The notes under the pieces are model-generated. The model made no database searches, was not told the origin of the DNA, and worked only from the letters and a program-made list of their open reading frames with translations. A DNA stretch of 57,390 nucleotides from Kondoa malvinella (Eukaryota > Basidiomycota > Agaricostilbomycetes > Agaricostilbales > Kondoaceae). The DNA is taken from assembly GCA_039545315.1 (NCBI GenBank), contig BCIM01000006.1:1135490-1192879 (forward strand), read 5' to 3'. Of this stretch, positions 46,830 through 57,276 are shown piece after piece. A program made the translations under genes and the position numbers. Every line of letters starts with the position of its first letter. Positions within the stretch are counted from its first letter, which is position 1.

Positions 46830-48486
46830 CTAGGCTTGTAACAATGTATTCAAGCACGATACAAAGTCTTTGTCGATATCCTTGTACAGGTGACCTATGA
46901 GAACAAGCTTCGAGATAACCTCTCCCTTGTCCGCTCCGAGCAACTCTTGTATCTCGTAAAGCTCGCGGACGCCCTGTATGACTGTAGACTACTAAGTGTA
47001 CGGAGGAGCCACTTATGTGACAAGACGTACCCCACGCCCTGCCATCGCGTGTCTGTACAAGGCCTTTGCATCGCAGGACCTCTAGCGGCTGAGTAGTATT
47101 ATTTTGTCCTATCAGCCGGTTTTCCCAGAGTAGAGTCCTTAGAAGCTCGTCGAAAGGCCCGCTCGCTGCCTGATCCAATGGAGGCAGTTGTATAACAAGC
47201 GATGTGATGTTGCCAAGGTGAGGTTGTCTGCTGCCAGAGTCGAGGTGTCTGAGGTGTTTAGCAAGAGACGCAGAATAGGGCTTTGAGCCAGCGGAGTAGG
47301 CGTCCAAGCCGAGAATGAGATCAAGGTCAATTTCGCCTCGCACCGTCTGATGGATGGGAGCTACAGCATTTATCGAGTTGATACAATCTTTGATCGACTG
47401 GATCTGGTCGGCAGAAGCAACGTCGCACTTGTTAAGCAGAATTGTGTCCGCGCAGGCTATTTGTCTATTGTTGGTTCAGCTAAGTACTGGGGCCCAAAGA
47501 AAAAGGGTGCGTACTCGATCAGGGCTGATTGTCCGTCCGACGAAGAGGCCTCTTCTATTTGCTTAGATTCTAGCGCATTAGTGGCTGAAGGAGAAGAAAA
47601 GCTATAGTGCACCTTGACGCCAAAGTAAGAGTCTACAATACAGATGAGGGCATCGAGATATAATTCTACAACGGGATGAGAAAAGAGACAAGCGACAGGG
47701 GCGCAGAACGAACCGTTCGACAGCCCTTCTTCGTCTTGCCAGAACATCCTAGCGATAGGCCCTAGTATGATTCAGTGGATCATATCACCCTGTGATGCTC
47801 CGGCGCCGACCTGGTTCAGCTAAACCCGTTGTTTCAAGAATGACATAGTCAAATGCTCCTTTGCGCTTCATGAGATTTTGTATGGCCTATGTGTATTCGT
47901 CAGAGGTCTGCGAAGACCATCTGAGGAAGCATCAAGCCTTACCAGGAGGCCGTTGTCTTTGATGGAACAACAGAGGCATCCATTCTGCGGGATCTCGTAA
48001 GGTAAGGCAGGATGTGGGTCACTGGTGATATGCTCACCGCCAATTCGAGAATCTCTTCGTATTCTGCGCCTTTGGACGAGACAGTCATGGATTTACCTGC
48101 AGTCATGCTCAGCGCTGGGGGCATTTGCCTAGCGGCCGGGATAGTACTTTCGATATCAGAGGTCTCGCCGAACTCTGCAGACACGTAGAGTCATTCGCAG
48201 TCTACATCGGAAGCCATTTGACTGACCATTGACGATGACAGCAATCTTTCGGTCATGGTGGGCAGTGAGGATCTGTCGTTGTGTCAGCAGGGGCATACAG
48301 AACGCAGCGATAGATCGTACATAGTTGAGAAGAGTGCTCTTGCCAGCACCAAGTGCCCCAGTAAGTATTGTCAAAGGGCTGATCATGTGTACAGCATGAG
48401 CTCCATCCCTTGTAGATGCCAGCGAGCGGGACTTGCACTTTATCAACCTCTTTGATCAACTCAGGTGGATCTTCTTCCTCGTCCAT
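46830..48486 (-). CDS. ZNG1: Zinc-regulated GTPase (CobW/COG0523, ZNG1 type)
   Basis: A GTP-driven zinc chaperone that activates methionine aminopeptidase, by family knowledge. The start at 48486 gives [23 protein letters not shown]. The P-loop is [19 protein letters not shown], followed by [42 protein letters not shown] with the CxCC metal motif, [49 protein letters not shown] (NKxD) and [11 protein letters not shown]. The C-terminal domain has [29 protein letters not shown] and [11 protein letters not shown]. At least six introns are removed. The N-terminal ELxPI-like motif that docks on Map1 is present as DPPELIK but lacks its usual Cys. Confidence 0.9.
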
Positions 48487-48612
48487 TGTTGCTTATTGCG
48501 CAGAGGGGTTCGCGGAACTCGACCAAAGTCTGTCAAGCCTTGCCTTCAATCTACTGCAGCCGAAACATCCTATAATTGAGACAGTGCCTTTCAAGAGCTT
48601 GTACAATTGGGC

Positions 48613-49615
48613 ATGGCTGTCCGACAGAGCCCAGGCATGATGACTTATGTGACAAGCCCGCAAGCCAATCAAGTTCTTCCAGCAGGTACTAGATTGCTCT
48701 TGTACACCTAGCTGTACACAGTCTGACTGGACTGCGAAATGCAAAGACTGGCGATATGAGATGCGTCGAGAAGCTCAAGAGATCCTCCCGAATCTCCTCG
48801 TTGGCCCTTACCAGTCCAGCCGCAATTTGCAATACATGCAAAGCCTCAATTTGACTCATGTACTGTGCATCTCTGATGCGCGAGAAGCGTATGTCCAATC
48901 ACCTTTACCTTCTTGGTTCATGCGCGTGAACACTCGAACAGACATCTGGTCAAGCCGCGCTTTCCGGATGCATTCAATTACAAAGTGCTAGAGATCCGCG
49001 ATGCCCAAGATCAGAATCTGATACGCATCTTTCCAGAGTCAATACTTCACTCGGACAACCTTGATTGAAAGCTGACACCATGTTTCTAGAGCAAAAGAGT
49101 ACATCGACACTGCTTTGACGCAAGGAGGGAGGGTTCTAGTACATTGCGGGGATGGCATCAGTCGTTCTCCTGCTATTGTGTGAGCAGGTTTCCGACCAGC
49201 GGCTGCTGGCGCTGACGTTCGGCATGCAGGACCGCCTATGTCATGACTACATGCGGCATGTCACACGACGACGCTTTTCAGTATGTGCAAGCGCGGCGCT
49301 TCTGCATCTCGCCCAACCAAAACTTTCAGCACCAGATAGAGGCTTATCAGCACATTCACGAAGCCCGCTTGCAAGTTGCATCAGACCCGATGATCAATGC
49401 GCGAGATGCAAATATCAGGCGAAAGCGCTCTGAATCGGATGATGAGAATGATGCAGCGATGGATGGACAAGATGCGGAAATGGGGTCAGCCTTTCATCAT
49501 TTCAAGCTGCTTGCATGCTAAGTCTATTCTCTCAAGGACTAACGAAAGGTCGATGAGGAACCATCGCAATGTTCACCAGCGTCTGAACCGCGAACCTGAT
49601 GCGCCTATGGGTTAG
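48613..49615 (+). CDS. STYX-type dual-specificity phosphatase with intact active site
   Basis: Spliced protein: a short exon, then SDWTAKCKDWRYEMRREAQEILPNLLVGPYQSS, LTHVLCISDAREAHLVKPRFPDAFNYKVLEIRDAQDQNLIRIFPE, AKEYIDTALTQGGRVLVHCGDGISRSPAIV, and AYVMTTCGMSHDDAFQYVQARRFCISPN followed by HQIEAYQ. Order and wording match vertebrate STYX, a pseudophosphatase where the catalytic Cys is Gly. Here the loop is HCGDGISRS, so the HC-x5-R signature is complete (Cys codon 49145 to 49147) and the upstream acid Asp is present. This is therefore probably an active phosphatase. The tail is charged and disordered, ending DAPMG at 49615. The start at 48613 depends on a 49-base intron (GTTCTT..ACACAG) and is tentative; MRREAQ at 48761 is an alternative. 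Confidence 0.86.
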
Positions 49616-49901
49616 ATGTCTGTTCATCCCATCCAGACGGGATTTCTGTATGACTTTCGTTACTGGGATCTTTCACTTGTACAATTACACTCATCAGATA
49701 CCACAACAATTGATTCGACTGCAGTGTCCTCCAGCTCGGCCGGGTTGACGATCATGCGGCTCAAGCATATTTTCTTCTGATTATTTGTGGACCACCGAAA
49801 CCCCTGCTGTCTCTCTGTACAGTCCTGGTGTATACCACATGAACTATACCCGGTGAAGCCCGTCTATACCTGAAATTTTGCTGCGGTACCAGTTCATTGG
49901 C

Positions 49902-51857
49902 ATGGACGCCCGAAATAAAGTCGACGGTCATCTGCCTGCTGCAGATGTTCACAGATCTGCCTCTGGTGAAGATCCTCCCAAAGCTTCTGATGCTACTGCT
50001 CTGTCAGAGAAGGATGTCTCAGAGCAGAATGCTCCTTCAGTGAAAGACTCTGTTGAACGAATCGATGGTGGACTTCGAGCTTGGCTCTCCGTGGTAGTCT
50101 CCTTCATCCAATTCTTTGTCGTATTGGGCAAGTACGCTTGCAATATCCTGTATTAGTCCCGCTGCGCTGATGTATCTGCGTGCGATTGTCCAGCGTCTAT
50201 ACATTCGGCGTCTACCGTGAGCAGAGCGCTTCAGAATCTTGTTCTTAAAGCGTATATTTTCATAGAGGCCGAATATCAGCTTCGAGAGTACCCTGAAAGC
50301 TCTGAGACGGCCATTTCCTTCATTGGATCGACCAATCTGGCCCTTACCTTGTTCTTGGGAATCTTTGTTGGCCGGCCTTGCGAACAATACGGTTTGAGGA
50401 TCGTCATGTCGATCGGCAGCGTCATATACGTCGCATCACTCGTTGGCGCCTCTTTCTGTCAAAGCGTTTCTGCTCTCATCGGTACACAAGGGGTTCTTCA
50501 AGGTAATTGAGAACCAAGGCGTATAAGTCTACCGCTGATGTCCCTGATAGGCATTGGAGGAGCCTGTCTATTTGTTCCAGCGACAGCAGTCCCAGGTAAG
50601 TGTGACCAGCCCGTTAAGTAGCAATTCGGTTCGCTCATGTCTGCGCTCGCGTCTGTTCCAGCGCCATACTGGGACAAAAAGCGTTCTCTTGCCATGGGGT
50701 CCGTACACCAACCCGCAGACATGATTTTTGACCGACTCTGTTCGTTGAAGGATTGCGTCCTCTGGGGCAGGCATTGGCGGAATTGCCTGGAGTTTTGCTG
50801 TAAGAGGAATTACGGCAAGATTGGATTATAGATGGGCTCTACGGATATCAGGGATTGTCTCGGCAATCCTGCTGATTACCTCAATACTGCTTACTCGGAC
50901 GCCCAAAGCATCTGCTAGCTTAGCAAAGAAGGGTAGTTGGAAAGAGTCGGTTCAATTTTTCAAAAAAGGCTGGGTCCCTATTCTGTACCTATCGTCTTTG
51001 ATAACGGTCTTCGGCGTAAGTTTCGATTGACTACCTTCTTCACATATCTGATCTGCAGCAGTACGCATCTCCAGTCTACTACCTGCCGTCTTACATTCAG
51101 ACAGAAGGCGGAGCGCCGCCGTCATCAGGTCCAATCATCAGTGCTGCCGGCAATGTTGGTTTGACTATCGGCAGAATAGGGTTGGGCTATCTCTGCGATA
51201 CAAGGCTGTAAGTCCGTCTCACCGCAATTCTCGTAAGGCCTGACGCGCAGCAGAGGTGTCGGCAATGTAATTACGATCTCGATGCTTCTGGGCGGCATCC
51301 TGCAATTGATCCTTTGGTTACCCGCCGGCGGATCGATCGGGGCTTCGTATACATTTTCCGTCTTGTACGGGATTTTCGGAGGTCAGCGTGATCGCACTCA
51401 CCTTGTTTGGCTGATGATAATGGTCCACAACTTTACAGCTGGTTATATTGGTCTCTACCCAGTATGTCGAGCGAGTCTTTACATTACAAGTTGGACTCAA
51501 CTCCTGCAGGTTTATCTGGCTCGCTATCTCGATCATAACAAACTGGCAAGTATCACTGGCCTCTTCTTCACGTCTGAGCTCCCTGGTATCAGCCCTGTTG
51601 CGCATATCTCGATGACTGGACTGAATTTCCGGTAAACAGGTCAGCTTGCAGGTCCTCCCATATCGGGCGCGATTCTAGATGCAACGGGTGGTGACTATCG
51701 AGCAGTAATTGCATATTCTGGCGGAATCATGACATTTGGAGCGCTGTTCGCGGTATGGGCTAGGTTCATGAGTGAGCTCGTCCTTGGTCACATTCCGTAG
51801 CATGACTGATTTGCTGGTGCGTCTTCAGTCGAGCCAAAGATCTTCAAGACGGTTTAA
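49902..51857 (+). CDS. MFS transporter, monocarboxylate-permease (MCT) like
   Basis: A twelve-helix major facilitator of the fungal MCT/riboflavin-transporter-like group. The hydrophilic N-terminus (MDARNKVDGHLPAAD) leads to DGGLRAWLSVVVSFIQFFVVLG with the MCT-type D-G-G-x-x-A-W motif, SVYTFGVYREYQL, FIGSTNLALTLFLGIFVGRPCEQYG, GIGGACLFVPATAV, YWDKKRSLAMG, RWALRISGIVSAILLI, SPVYYLPSYIQ, GRIGLGYLCDTR (loop 8-9 motif), VITISMLLGGILQLILWL, AGPPISGAILDATGGDY and FALFAVWARF-like end. The stop is at 51857. About ten introns. The substrate cannot be told from sequence; candidates are monocarboxylates, riboflavin or thiamine. Confidence 0.82.
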
Positions 51858-51927
51858 ACTACACACTACAGAGCATTCCATAGATGTCTTAGGGATCAAT
51901 GTACATTGCTATAATTACAATGTCTTC

Positions 51928-52750
51928 TCACAACTTGGCCTCCACTGGCGCTCGCGCTTGTTCTGTCCCGTTTGCATCTTGTCCTTCTGCGCCTGCCGCA
52001 TCTGCCCCTGCAACAATATCTTCCGCCATCTCCTTGATTTTCTCCTCCTTCCCTAATGTCTGCTTCAAGTCTGATTGCTCCTTTACCTGATACTCGTTCG
52101 AGAACCCAACAGGTCGATACAGCACTTGCTGCGCCCTGATCCCTACGCCTGGGACAGAGTTCGTTCTCAGATACTCCAAAAACACGCTCAAGCTCTCCTC
52201 ATCCGCGTCCCACAGCTTTAAGGCCCGCTTGTGCGTCTTTCGCCAAAAGTTCTCTTGCGACTTCTTGTGCACGAATGGTCCAGTAGGTACCGTTTGTAGT
52301 TCTGTACGGGTTGGAAGAGAGACCACGTTGGAGCACGGAATGGCAAGTGCGGCTGATGTCCTTCGAGCGAATTCGACCGCTAAGTTGAGCTGAGCTATTG
52401 CGAGCGTGTATGATCTGAAATGTAGCGTGGCGACGTGGTACTTGTGCGACGGTTTGTGTTGCATTGGAAGGGAATTCGCCAGCAAGCATTGTTCCGCCGA
52501 AGACGAAAACCCTCGCGCGGTGATGGGCGAATCAAGCTCGCTATGATTACAGTAATGAGAAGGTAGGCTAAGCAGTACTGGTCTTAGCTCACACGGGCTC
52601 ATTTGCAAGCAAATCTGCTGAGCTCGAAATTTCGAAGCTTTCAGCCGGCAGAGCGGATGTCGAGGGACTGTTTGGGGTCGATGCTTCTGTCTGCGTCTGC
52701 ATCCATCTCTGGCCTCTTCGAAGCAGGGGTGTCGTTCTAATTCGTGTCAT
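51928..52750 (-). CDS. RSM10: Mitochondrial ribosomal protein uS10m
   Basis: The small-subunit mitoribosomal S10 protein. The start at 52750 gives MTRIRTTPLLRRGQRWMQTQ, a basic, acid-free mitochondrial presequence. An intron with donor GTGAGC near 52586 joins NEPV to ELDSPITARGF. The S10 core is YHVATLHFRSYTLAIAQLNLAVEFARRTSAALAIPCSNVVSLPTRTELQTVPTGPFVHKKSQENFWRKTHKRALKLWDAD, ending YLRTNSVPGVGIRAQQVLYRP. The FVHKKSQENF motif is diagnostic. The C-terminal tail (AGADAAGAEGQD) is longer and more acidic than usual. Convergent with the MFS gene. Confidence 0.93.
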
Positions 52751-53056
52751 GGTATATATCTTTTCACTGAACGGTTCAGGTGAGAGCGATCGAATGGCCC
52801 ATCTGAAAGCTGTAGTCGATAAGACTGCAAGCCCTGCTGCACGCGCTCATATTCAAGTCGTAGTACCCCTAACCGAAAGGCGAGCGGCCAAGGCTCGACC
52901 TGCGTCTCACGCAAAAATATACCGTGCAATTCCATAACTGCATACCTGCATCACACCTCATCTTTGCTACCGCCCTGCTACCTGTAAGCAATCTGAACTT
53001 GTACGCGCAACTCCGCTGTCAACAAAGAGCTCGATGTTCACAATGCTGTGAACATG

Positions 53057-53734
53057 TCATGCCTGAGCAAAGAACTCGTTGTTAGAGATCTCATGACAGC
53101 AGACAGGCCACGTACCGTCCTGAGAATGAGATGAACGCCGCTCTCGGTCTCTACCACATTGCTCATCTGGCCTACAGGCAAACCAAAGGTGGTGTCCTCA
53201 AACGGCTTCTGCATTTGACCGCGAGCAAAGGGACCCAGGTCACCACCATGCGAGTGAGAAGAGCAATCACTGTTTGTGGAGGCCAGCTCCGCGAACTTGG
53301 CTGCGAGCTCGTTGCCCGACAGCGGGTCGAGTTGATCCTTGAAAGACTGCAAGATGGACAGGGCTCCCTCCTTTGTGCGAGTAATGTTGCTCTGAGCGAG
53401 GTATCAGCCTGGTGTAACAGTACTATATGAAAGCCCACCTCTTTCCAGCTGGCAGGTCGACGACTTCCGCTCCATTTCACCAACAAGTGACTGGCCCGTA
53501 CTTTATCGCTTGAAGCAGCTGAGGGAGGAGCACCCCCGCTGAGCAATTCATAGCCGTCTAGAGACGAGAGCTGCTCGTTGGAGACATCATCTGGCTGCGC
53601 CCACCGCGACTCTTTTGTGGAAGTATTGAAGAAGTATGGCCTTTGCTGCTCGACAGTCTTAGGACAACGCGAACAGGACCGTAGTGAGGGCCTGCCTTGG
53701 AGTTGCTAAAGCGAATCTGCCAGTCTGAAGCCAT
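53057..53734 (-). CDS. ESS1: PIN1/ESS1 parvulin prolyl isomerase with WW domain
   Basis: Isomerises phospho-Ser/Thr-Pro bonds, chiefly in the RNA polymerase II tail. WW domain: MASDWQIRFSNSK, then QRPYFFNTSTKESRWAQPDD. Parvulin domain: VRASHLLVKWSGSRRPASWKE, SNITRTKEGALSILQSFKDQL, FAELASTNSDCSSHSHGGDLGPFARGQMQKPFEDTTFGLPVGQMS, VVETESGVHLILRTA. The basic Arg/Lys pair of the phosphate pocket (SGSRRPASW) and the active-site Cys (SDCSSHSHGGDLG) are present. The WW intron, 53646 to 53695, begins GCAGGC after AAG: another GC-AG intron. The last intron leaves only GCA TGA, giving the ending LRTA at 53057. Confidence 0.94.
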
Positions 53735-53819
53735 TCGAGTGATTGTCAAAGGTCAAGATGTCGCGTTCTTATAGCGAGCGATTCCACTGCACAGCCAATG
53801 CATGCAATGTACAACACTA

Positions 53820-54574
53820 CTAAGAAGCAACCTTTGCTCCCGCGTCCGGCACATGTGCTGCTTGAGGAGCCGCCGGCACGCTTTGATACGCCATCAATTC
53901 ATGTACTGCCCTTCCAATCAGCTTGAGAGTGCGCCTGCAAGCCATCATCCATGTTGCGCATGAGATCGCACCTGTATGCGGTGTGAGCGCTGTAGCTGGA
54001 TTTGGTATACCTCGACTGACCTGCAGGACCGAAAGGCAAGCTTAAGAAGCGTTCAAAGGGACCGAACCAACCCCGAGGTGGATAAAAGACTGCTGATTTA
54101 GAGTGCACAGAAGTGTAGACGAATGGAGCAGCAGTCGTCAAGATGAAAAGAATGGCAGTCACCGTAGTTTGCGCGCCTGCTTTCTGATTGGTGATGGAGC
54201 CATCTGAGCTCAAGTCAGCTTGAGACCGATGGATCATAGGGGAAGCAAGCATACTGAGCGTTTCCAATTCGGCTACCTCCTTGTCCAGCTTGCGTCTCAA
54301 CTTTGCCCACCGCGCAAACTGGTCTTGGGAGCTGGTCGCTTGCAAATCTGCTTTGGTCTGTAGCACCTGTTTGCGCAGGTCCTTTTGCTTCTTGTGTAGT
54401 GTTGAAGGAGCGACAGAAGAACGCAGCCAGTTCACCTGTATATGCACCTAAGTTCAGTCTGCTGAGGTAGACAGCGTACAGGACACGAACGAGGCTGGTG
54501 ATGCGCTGCTTGCCTACGAAAGAGACGGCCTCTGTCAACATGACGATCAACGCCATCTGTGCGAGGAGCAACAT
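53820..54574 (-). CDS. GET1: GET1/WRB, tail-anchored protein insertase subunit
   Basis: An ER membrane receptor for Get3 carrying tail-anchored proteins. The start at 54574 gives MLLLAQMALIVMLTEAVSFVGKQRI (first membrane helix). The cytosolic coiled coil has LHKKQKDLRKQVLQTKADLQATSSQDQFARWAKLRRKLDKEVAELE, the family ARWAKLRRKLDK motif that docks on Get3. Two more helices follow, AILFILTTAAPFVYTSV and, after an intron at a GPAG|GT donor, GAISCATWMMACRRTLKLIG. The FERFLSLPFGPAGAIS box matches the family. The tail is disordered and ends KVAS at 53820. An earlier Met at 54643 exists but the shorter start fits the family. Three introns. Confidence 0.88.
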
Positions 54575-56176
54575 GGCGACTAATGGACAAGATGTGTTCC
54601 CCTTGCGTGCAAACAGCCAACACCGCTCGAGTCGGGCCCTCATCGCGTCAAGGCAAACAAGAAGAACGTATTGGATGATCTGCTCAAAGTGACTTGTGCG
54701 AGAGAGTCATCCAAAGTAGACCTTGCGAAAGCTTGCGAGTCTCCCGGTTTTCGTTTGGATGGATCTCTCGTGCACTCTAGGACCCGTCGAGCAGCCTGGC
54801 TACCGGACACTGGTCGAGAAGCATCTTGTACCGACAAAAGCTGCGCATTCCACCCAAGCACCGTACTACACCTGAATGCTCAATTTCGGCCTTTACATGG
54901 ACATCATTGTGTCGCTGGCTGCTCAGAGCAGTTTCAAAGTCTAAACCCGGTGGTCCGCACACGCTGTTCTCCTACACGCGAAGATGGCTCTGCTGCTTCG
55001 TCTGCTTGATTGCTGGTGAACTGGTTCCAGCATAATCAAGGCATGATCTGTAGCATGTTCATGACTATCGTTAGCCGGAAGCACGCACCTCGCAGGGTCT
55101 AGCGCTTTTCAGCTTACGACAAACAGCTTCTTGCCCGAAACTACGACAGTGCAAATTTCCAACATGCCACCTGACCTGACCTGACCTGACCGTGGCATCA
55201 TCACCAAGACACGCTGTAGCGATCCATACCGGTAGGTCGCATCGCCCTCTGGCGCTGTTTGATCCTGCCATGGGGGCTCGTGAGGCACCGAGGGCGTACG
55301 TTCGCTTATGGTGACTTCGTCACAGCATCTCGTGTAACAATCGCAGACCAGCTCTGGACTGACCTGTCGGTACCAGGAAGCTTCGTGTACGGCATAGATG
55401 AGATGCGTCAGACGGCGCTAACGAAGCTTTCGATGTGCGTTTGACAGCACCGATGCTGATGTCTGTCGTCCGCGGCATACAGACGTGCAACTACTTTCAA
55501 TAGCAAGACAGAATCGGACAAGCTGTGCGACGTCGCCTACAAGCTTTTTCTTCCTTCGAGGGAAACCTGTGAACAGGTTCGAGGGCTGGCATCTGGACGG
55601 AAATTAATGCGTCAAACGCACCGACGACCCTCCAAGAATAACCGTATGGGACGTCATGCTGCGTCTGAAGGGCAGACAATGCCCCAAGTTTGGTTTGTGC
55701 TATGTTGAATTTTTCAAAGTTAAGATCCTTTCATATCACTGGCAGTGTTCGACATCGCCTTGAAACTAGGCCGATCTACGTCACACTGCAATTCAACGAT
55801 ATGATATCCGCTGCCATCTTTTCGAGTTTTGACAGTCTCAAATAGTGATTTACTGGAACGCTCTGTTCAGTCGGCTGGACCCTGATTGCTGAGATATGGT
55901 GACACCCATGGCTGTATCTGACGCACCCTGTGACCTGTGACTTAGATGATCACGTAATCTTGTAAGCACAAGCAGAAGATTGTGAGATGGTAAATTCTCC
56001 CGTCCGCCGATTTGAGATAGTCCAGCACTCTGGGAATTTCTCACAAATCTTGCTTGCTCATCGCTGCAAGTGTCAGCAATAAGGAAGTGCATCGTTTGGA
56101 AAGAAGCTCTGTATATCTCTGGTTCAAGTTGTCAGAATAAGGAGCAAACAAAAGACTTTGGTTTCACTCACAAACG
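54575..56176. other. Gene-poor stretch, no supportable gene
   Basis: About 1.6 kb. Open frames exist (plus 54671 to 55009, 55259 to 55444; minus 55497 to 55679) but they lack ATG starts in context, splice-supported extension or recognisable domains. A hairpin with CTGAC repeats sits at 55164 to 55198. Composition becomes patchier and codon-like periodicity fades. It may be a border between the gene-dense region and a repeat-rich domain. Confidence 0.4.
55164..55198. repeat. CTGAC tandem repeat inside an inverted repeat
   Basis: Four exact CTGAC units (55171 to 55190) are flanked by ATGCCAC (55164 to 55170) and its perfect complement GTGGCAT (55192 to 55198). As DNA or RNA this forms a 7-bp stem with the whole repeat as its loop. 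Confidence 0.75.
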
Positions 56177-56312
56177 TCCTGTCTGGCAAGTCATCCTGTA
56201 TTAGTAGATGATGTAAGATGCCTTGCAAAGCAGAGAGACTGCAGTCCTGTCTGGCAAGTCATCCTGTATTAGTCGATGATGTAAGATGCCTTGCAAAGCA
56301 GAGAGACTGCAG
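56177..56312. repeat. 68-bp tandem duplication, two units
   Basis: Unit 1 is 56177 to 56244 and unit 2 is 56245 to 56312. By eye they differ at a single base (AGTAGATG versus AGTCGATG). Each unit ends in GAGAGACTGCAG, which resembles the arm of the foldback element found further right. The near identity implies a recent duplication. Confidence 0.9.
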
Positions 56313-56513
56313 CATGAAGATTAGAATCAATTCTATCTGAATTGCCAGCAAGAACGAAGTGACACATCCAGGTCGCCTCCGATAGTAACAATCAAACCCG
56401 AAAAAGAACAGGTCACGTTTGTAAAGCCGGACCTGACATAGATGTTGAGTAGATATCGGTCTTCATCACCGTCCTCGTCGTCGGTCTCTAACGTGGCGGG
56501 ATTGTAATCACTT

Positions 56514-56620
56514 CTGCAGTAGTCTCTTGTTCTCAACCATTTAACAAGAGACTGGCAGTCTGTGGTATGTTGTACACTAGACACGGTGCAATGTAATCAT
56601 CTAATGAGAGACTGCTGTAG
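56514..56620 (-). mobile_element. MITE-like foldback element, copy 1 (inverted)
   Basis: A reverse-orientation copy of the elements at 57031 and 57277. It begins CTGCAGTAGTCTCTTGTT and ends AGAGACTGCTGTAG, so its ends are inverted repeats of about 18 bp. A third arm, AACAAGAGACT, lies inside, 11 bases after the first. No coding capacity. Most of the 107 bases align with the reverse complement of copy 3. Confidence 0.75.
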
Positions 56621-56708
56621 TCTACATATAGTACAACAAATGAGCACACAAGACGAGGCAAATTGATAGGCCTCCAAGCTATCACTCTCTAAGGTTAAGT
56701 ATGCCTTA

Positions 56709-56754
56709 ATAGCTTAGCATACACAACTTTTGATAGCTTAGCATACACAACTTT
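56709..56754. repeat. 24-bp tandem repeat, two units
   Basis: The 22-base string ATAGCTTAGCATACACAACT followed by TT occurs at 56709 to 56730 and again at 56733 to 56754, giving a period of 24 bases. The two copies are identical over the 22 bases. Confidence 0.85.
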
Positions 56755-57030
56755 ACAGAATGTGTCCTGCCGCAGGGTGATCAGGCTGGCGATGTCTGAA
56801 ACTTGATGCAAATCAAGCAATAACATTCTGCCCTTGGACAAAGCATGATAAACTGCGCTGGAAACATCTAAATCTGCCACTGCTAGACTGTCCGGTCTCG
56901 TTGTGTCGTTACGACAGGATGATAAGAGCAGTATAACTCCAGGATACACATTGTATCATCTGGTATTGACTGGAAAAGTAGTATTGGCAGAATTTGCACC
57001 GAGGGCACGACTATTAGAGATAGATGATAA

Positions 57031-57134
57031 CTACAACAGTCTCTGGTTAGATACTTGTAATGCACTGTGTCTAAAGTACATTGTACCTACAACAGTCTCT
57101 GGTTAGATGGTTGGGAACCAAGAGACTGATGTAG
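57031..57134 (+). mobile_element. MITE-like foldback element, copy 2
   Basis: Begins CTACAACAGTCTCTGGTTAG, repeats that arm at about 57087, and ends AACCAAGAGACTGATGTAG. So two direct arms and one inverted arm bound a spacer with GCACTGTG. Same layout as copy 3 at roughly four-fifths identity by eye. It is non-coding. Confidence 0.75.
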
Positions 57135-57150
57135 GGTTGACCGCATCCCG

Positions 57151-57169
57151 CCACCGTGTACATCGGTGG
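57151..57169. repeat. Short perfect hairpin between element copies
   Basis: CCACCG (57151 to 57156), seven bases, then CGGTGG (57164 to 57169) form a GC-rich stem between foldback copies 2 and 3. It could be a terminator-like or cruciform structure, or chance. Confidence 0.5.
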
Positions 57170-57276
57170 TGAGACTGATTTCTCACTCAACAATAGAAAC
57201 AATTACAGAGATCATCGGTGTCTGTTTCTCTGACCTCTAGGATGATCGCAATTCACAAATTCAGATCGTTCTAAAA

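Noticed and set aside
52749..52937. Plus frame starting opposite the RSM10 start
   Set aside because: It is short and arginine/alanine-rich, runs across the likely RSM10 promoter and has no homology that I know.
12039..54574. Possible biosynthetic or defence gene cluster
   Set aside because: Neighbouring genes belong to unrelated housekeeping pathways (repair, ribosome, splicing, signalling), with no shared pathway beyond the peroxisomal pair.
54671..55009. Open frame of 112 codons with Cys/His pairs (CTDKSC, HGHHCVAGC)
   Set aside because: The first codon is TTG, no ATG precedes it after the upstream stop, and no splice-supported exon could be joined. The region is also the upstream part of GET1 on the other strand.
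55259..55444. Plus frame YGDFVTASRVTIADQLWTDL
   Set aside because: No matching exons on either side and no known domain, so it may be chance.
55497..55679. Minus frame with VVGAFDALISVQMPA, faintly like a DDE transposase strand
   Set aside because: The resemblance is short, the acidic triad and the following RKG box are absent, and stops surround it.
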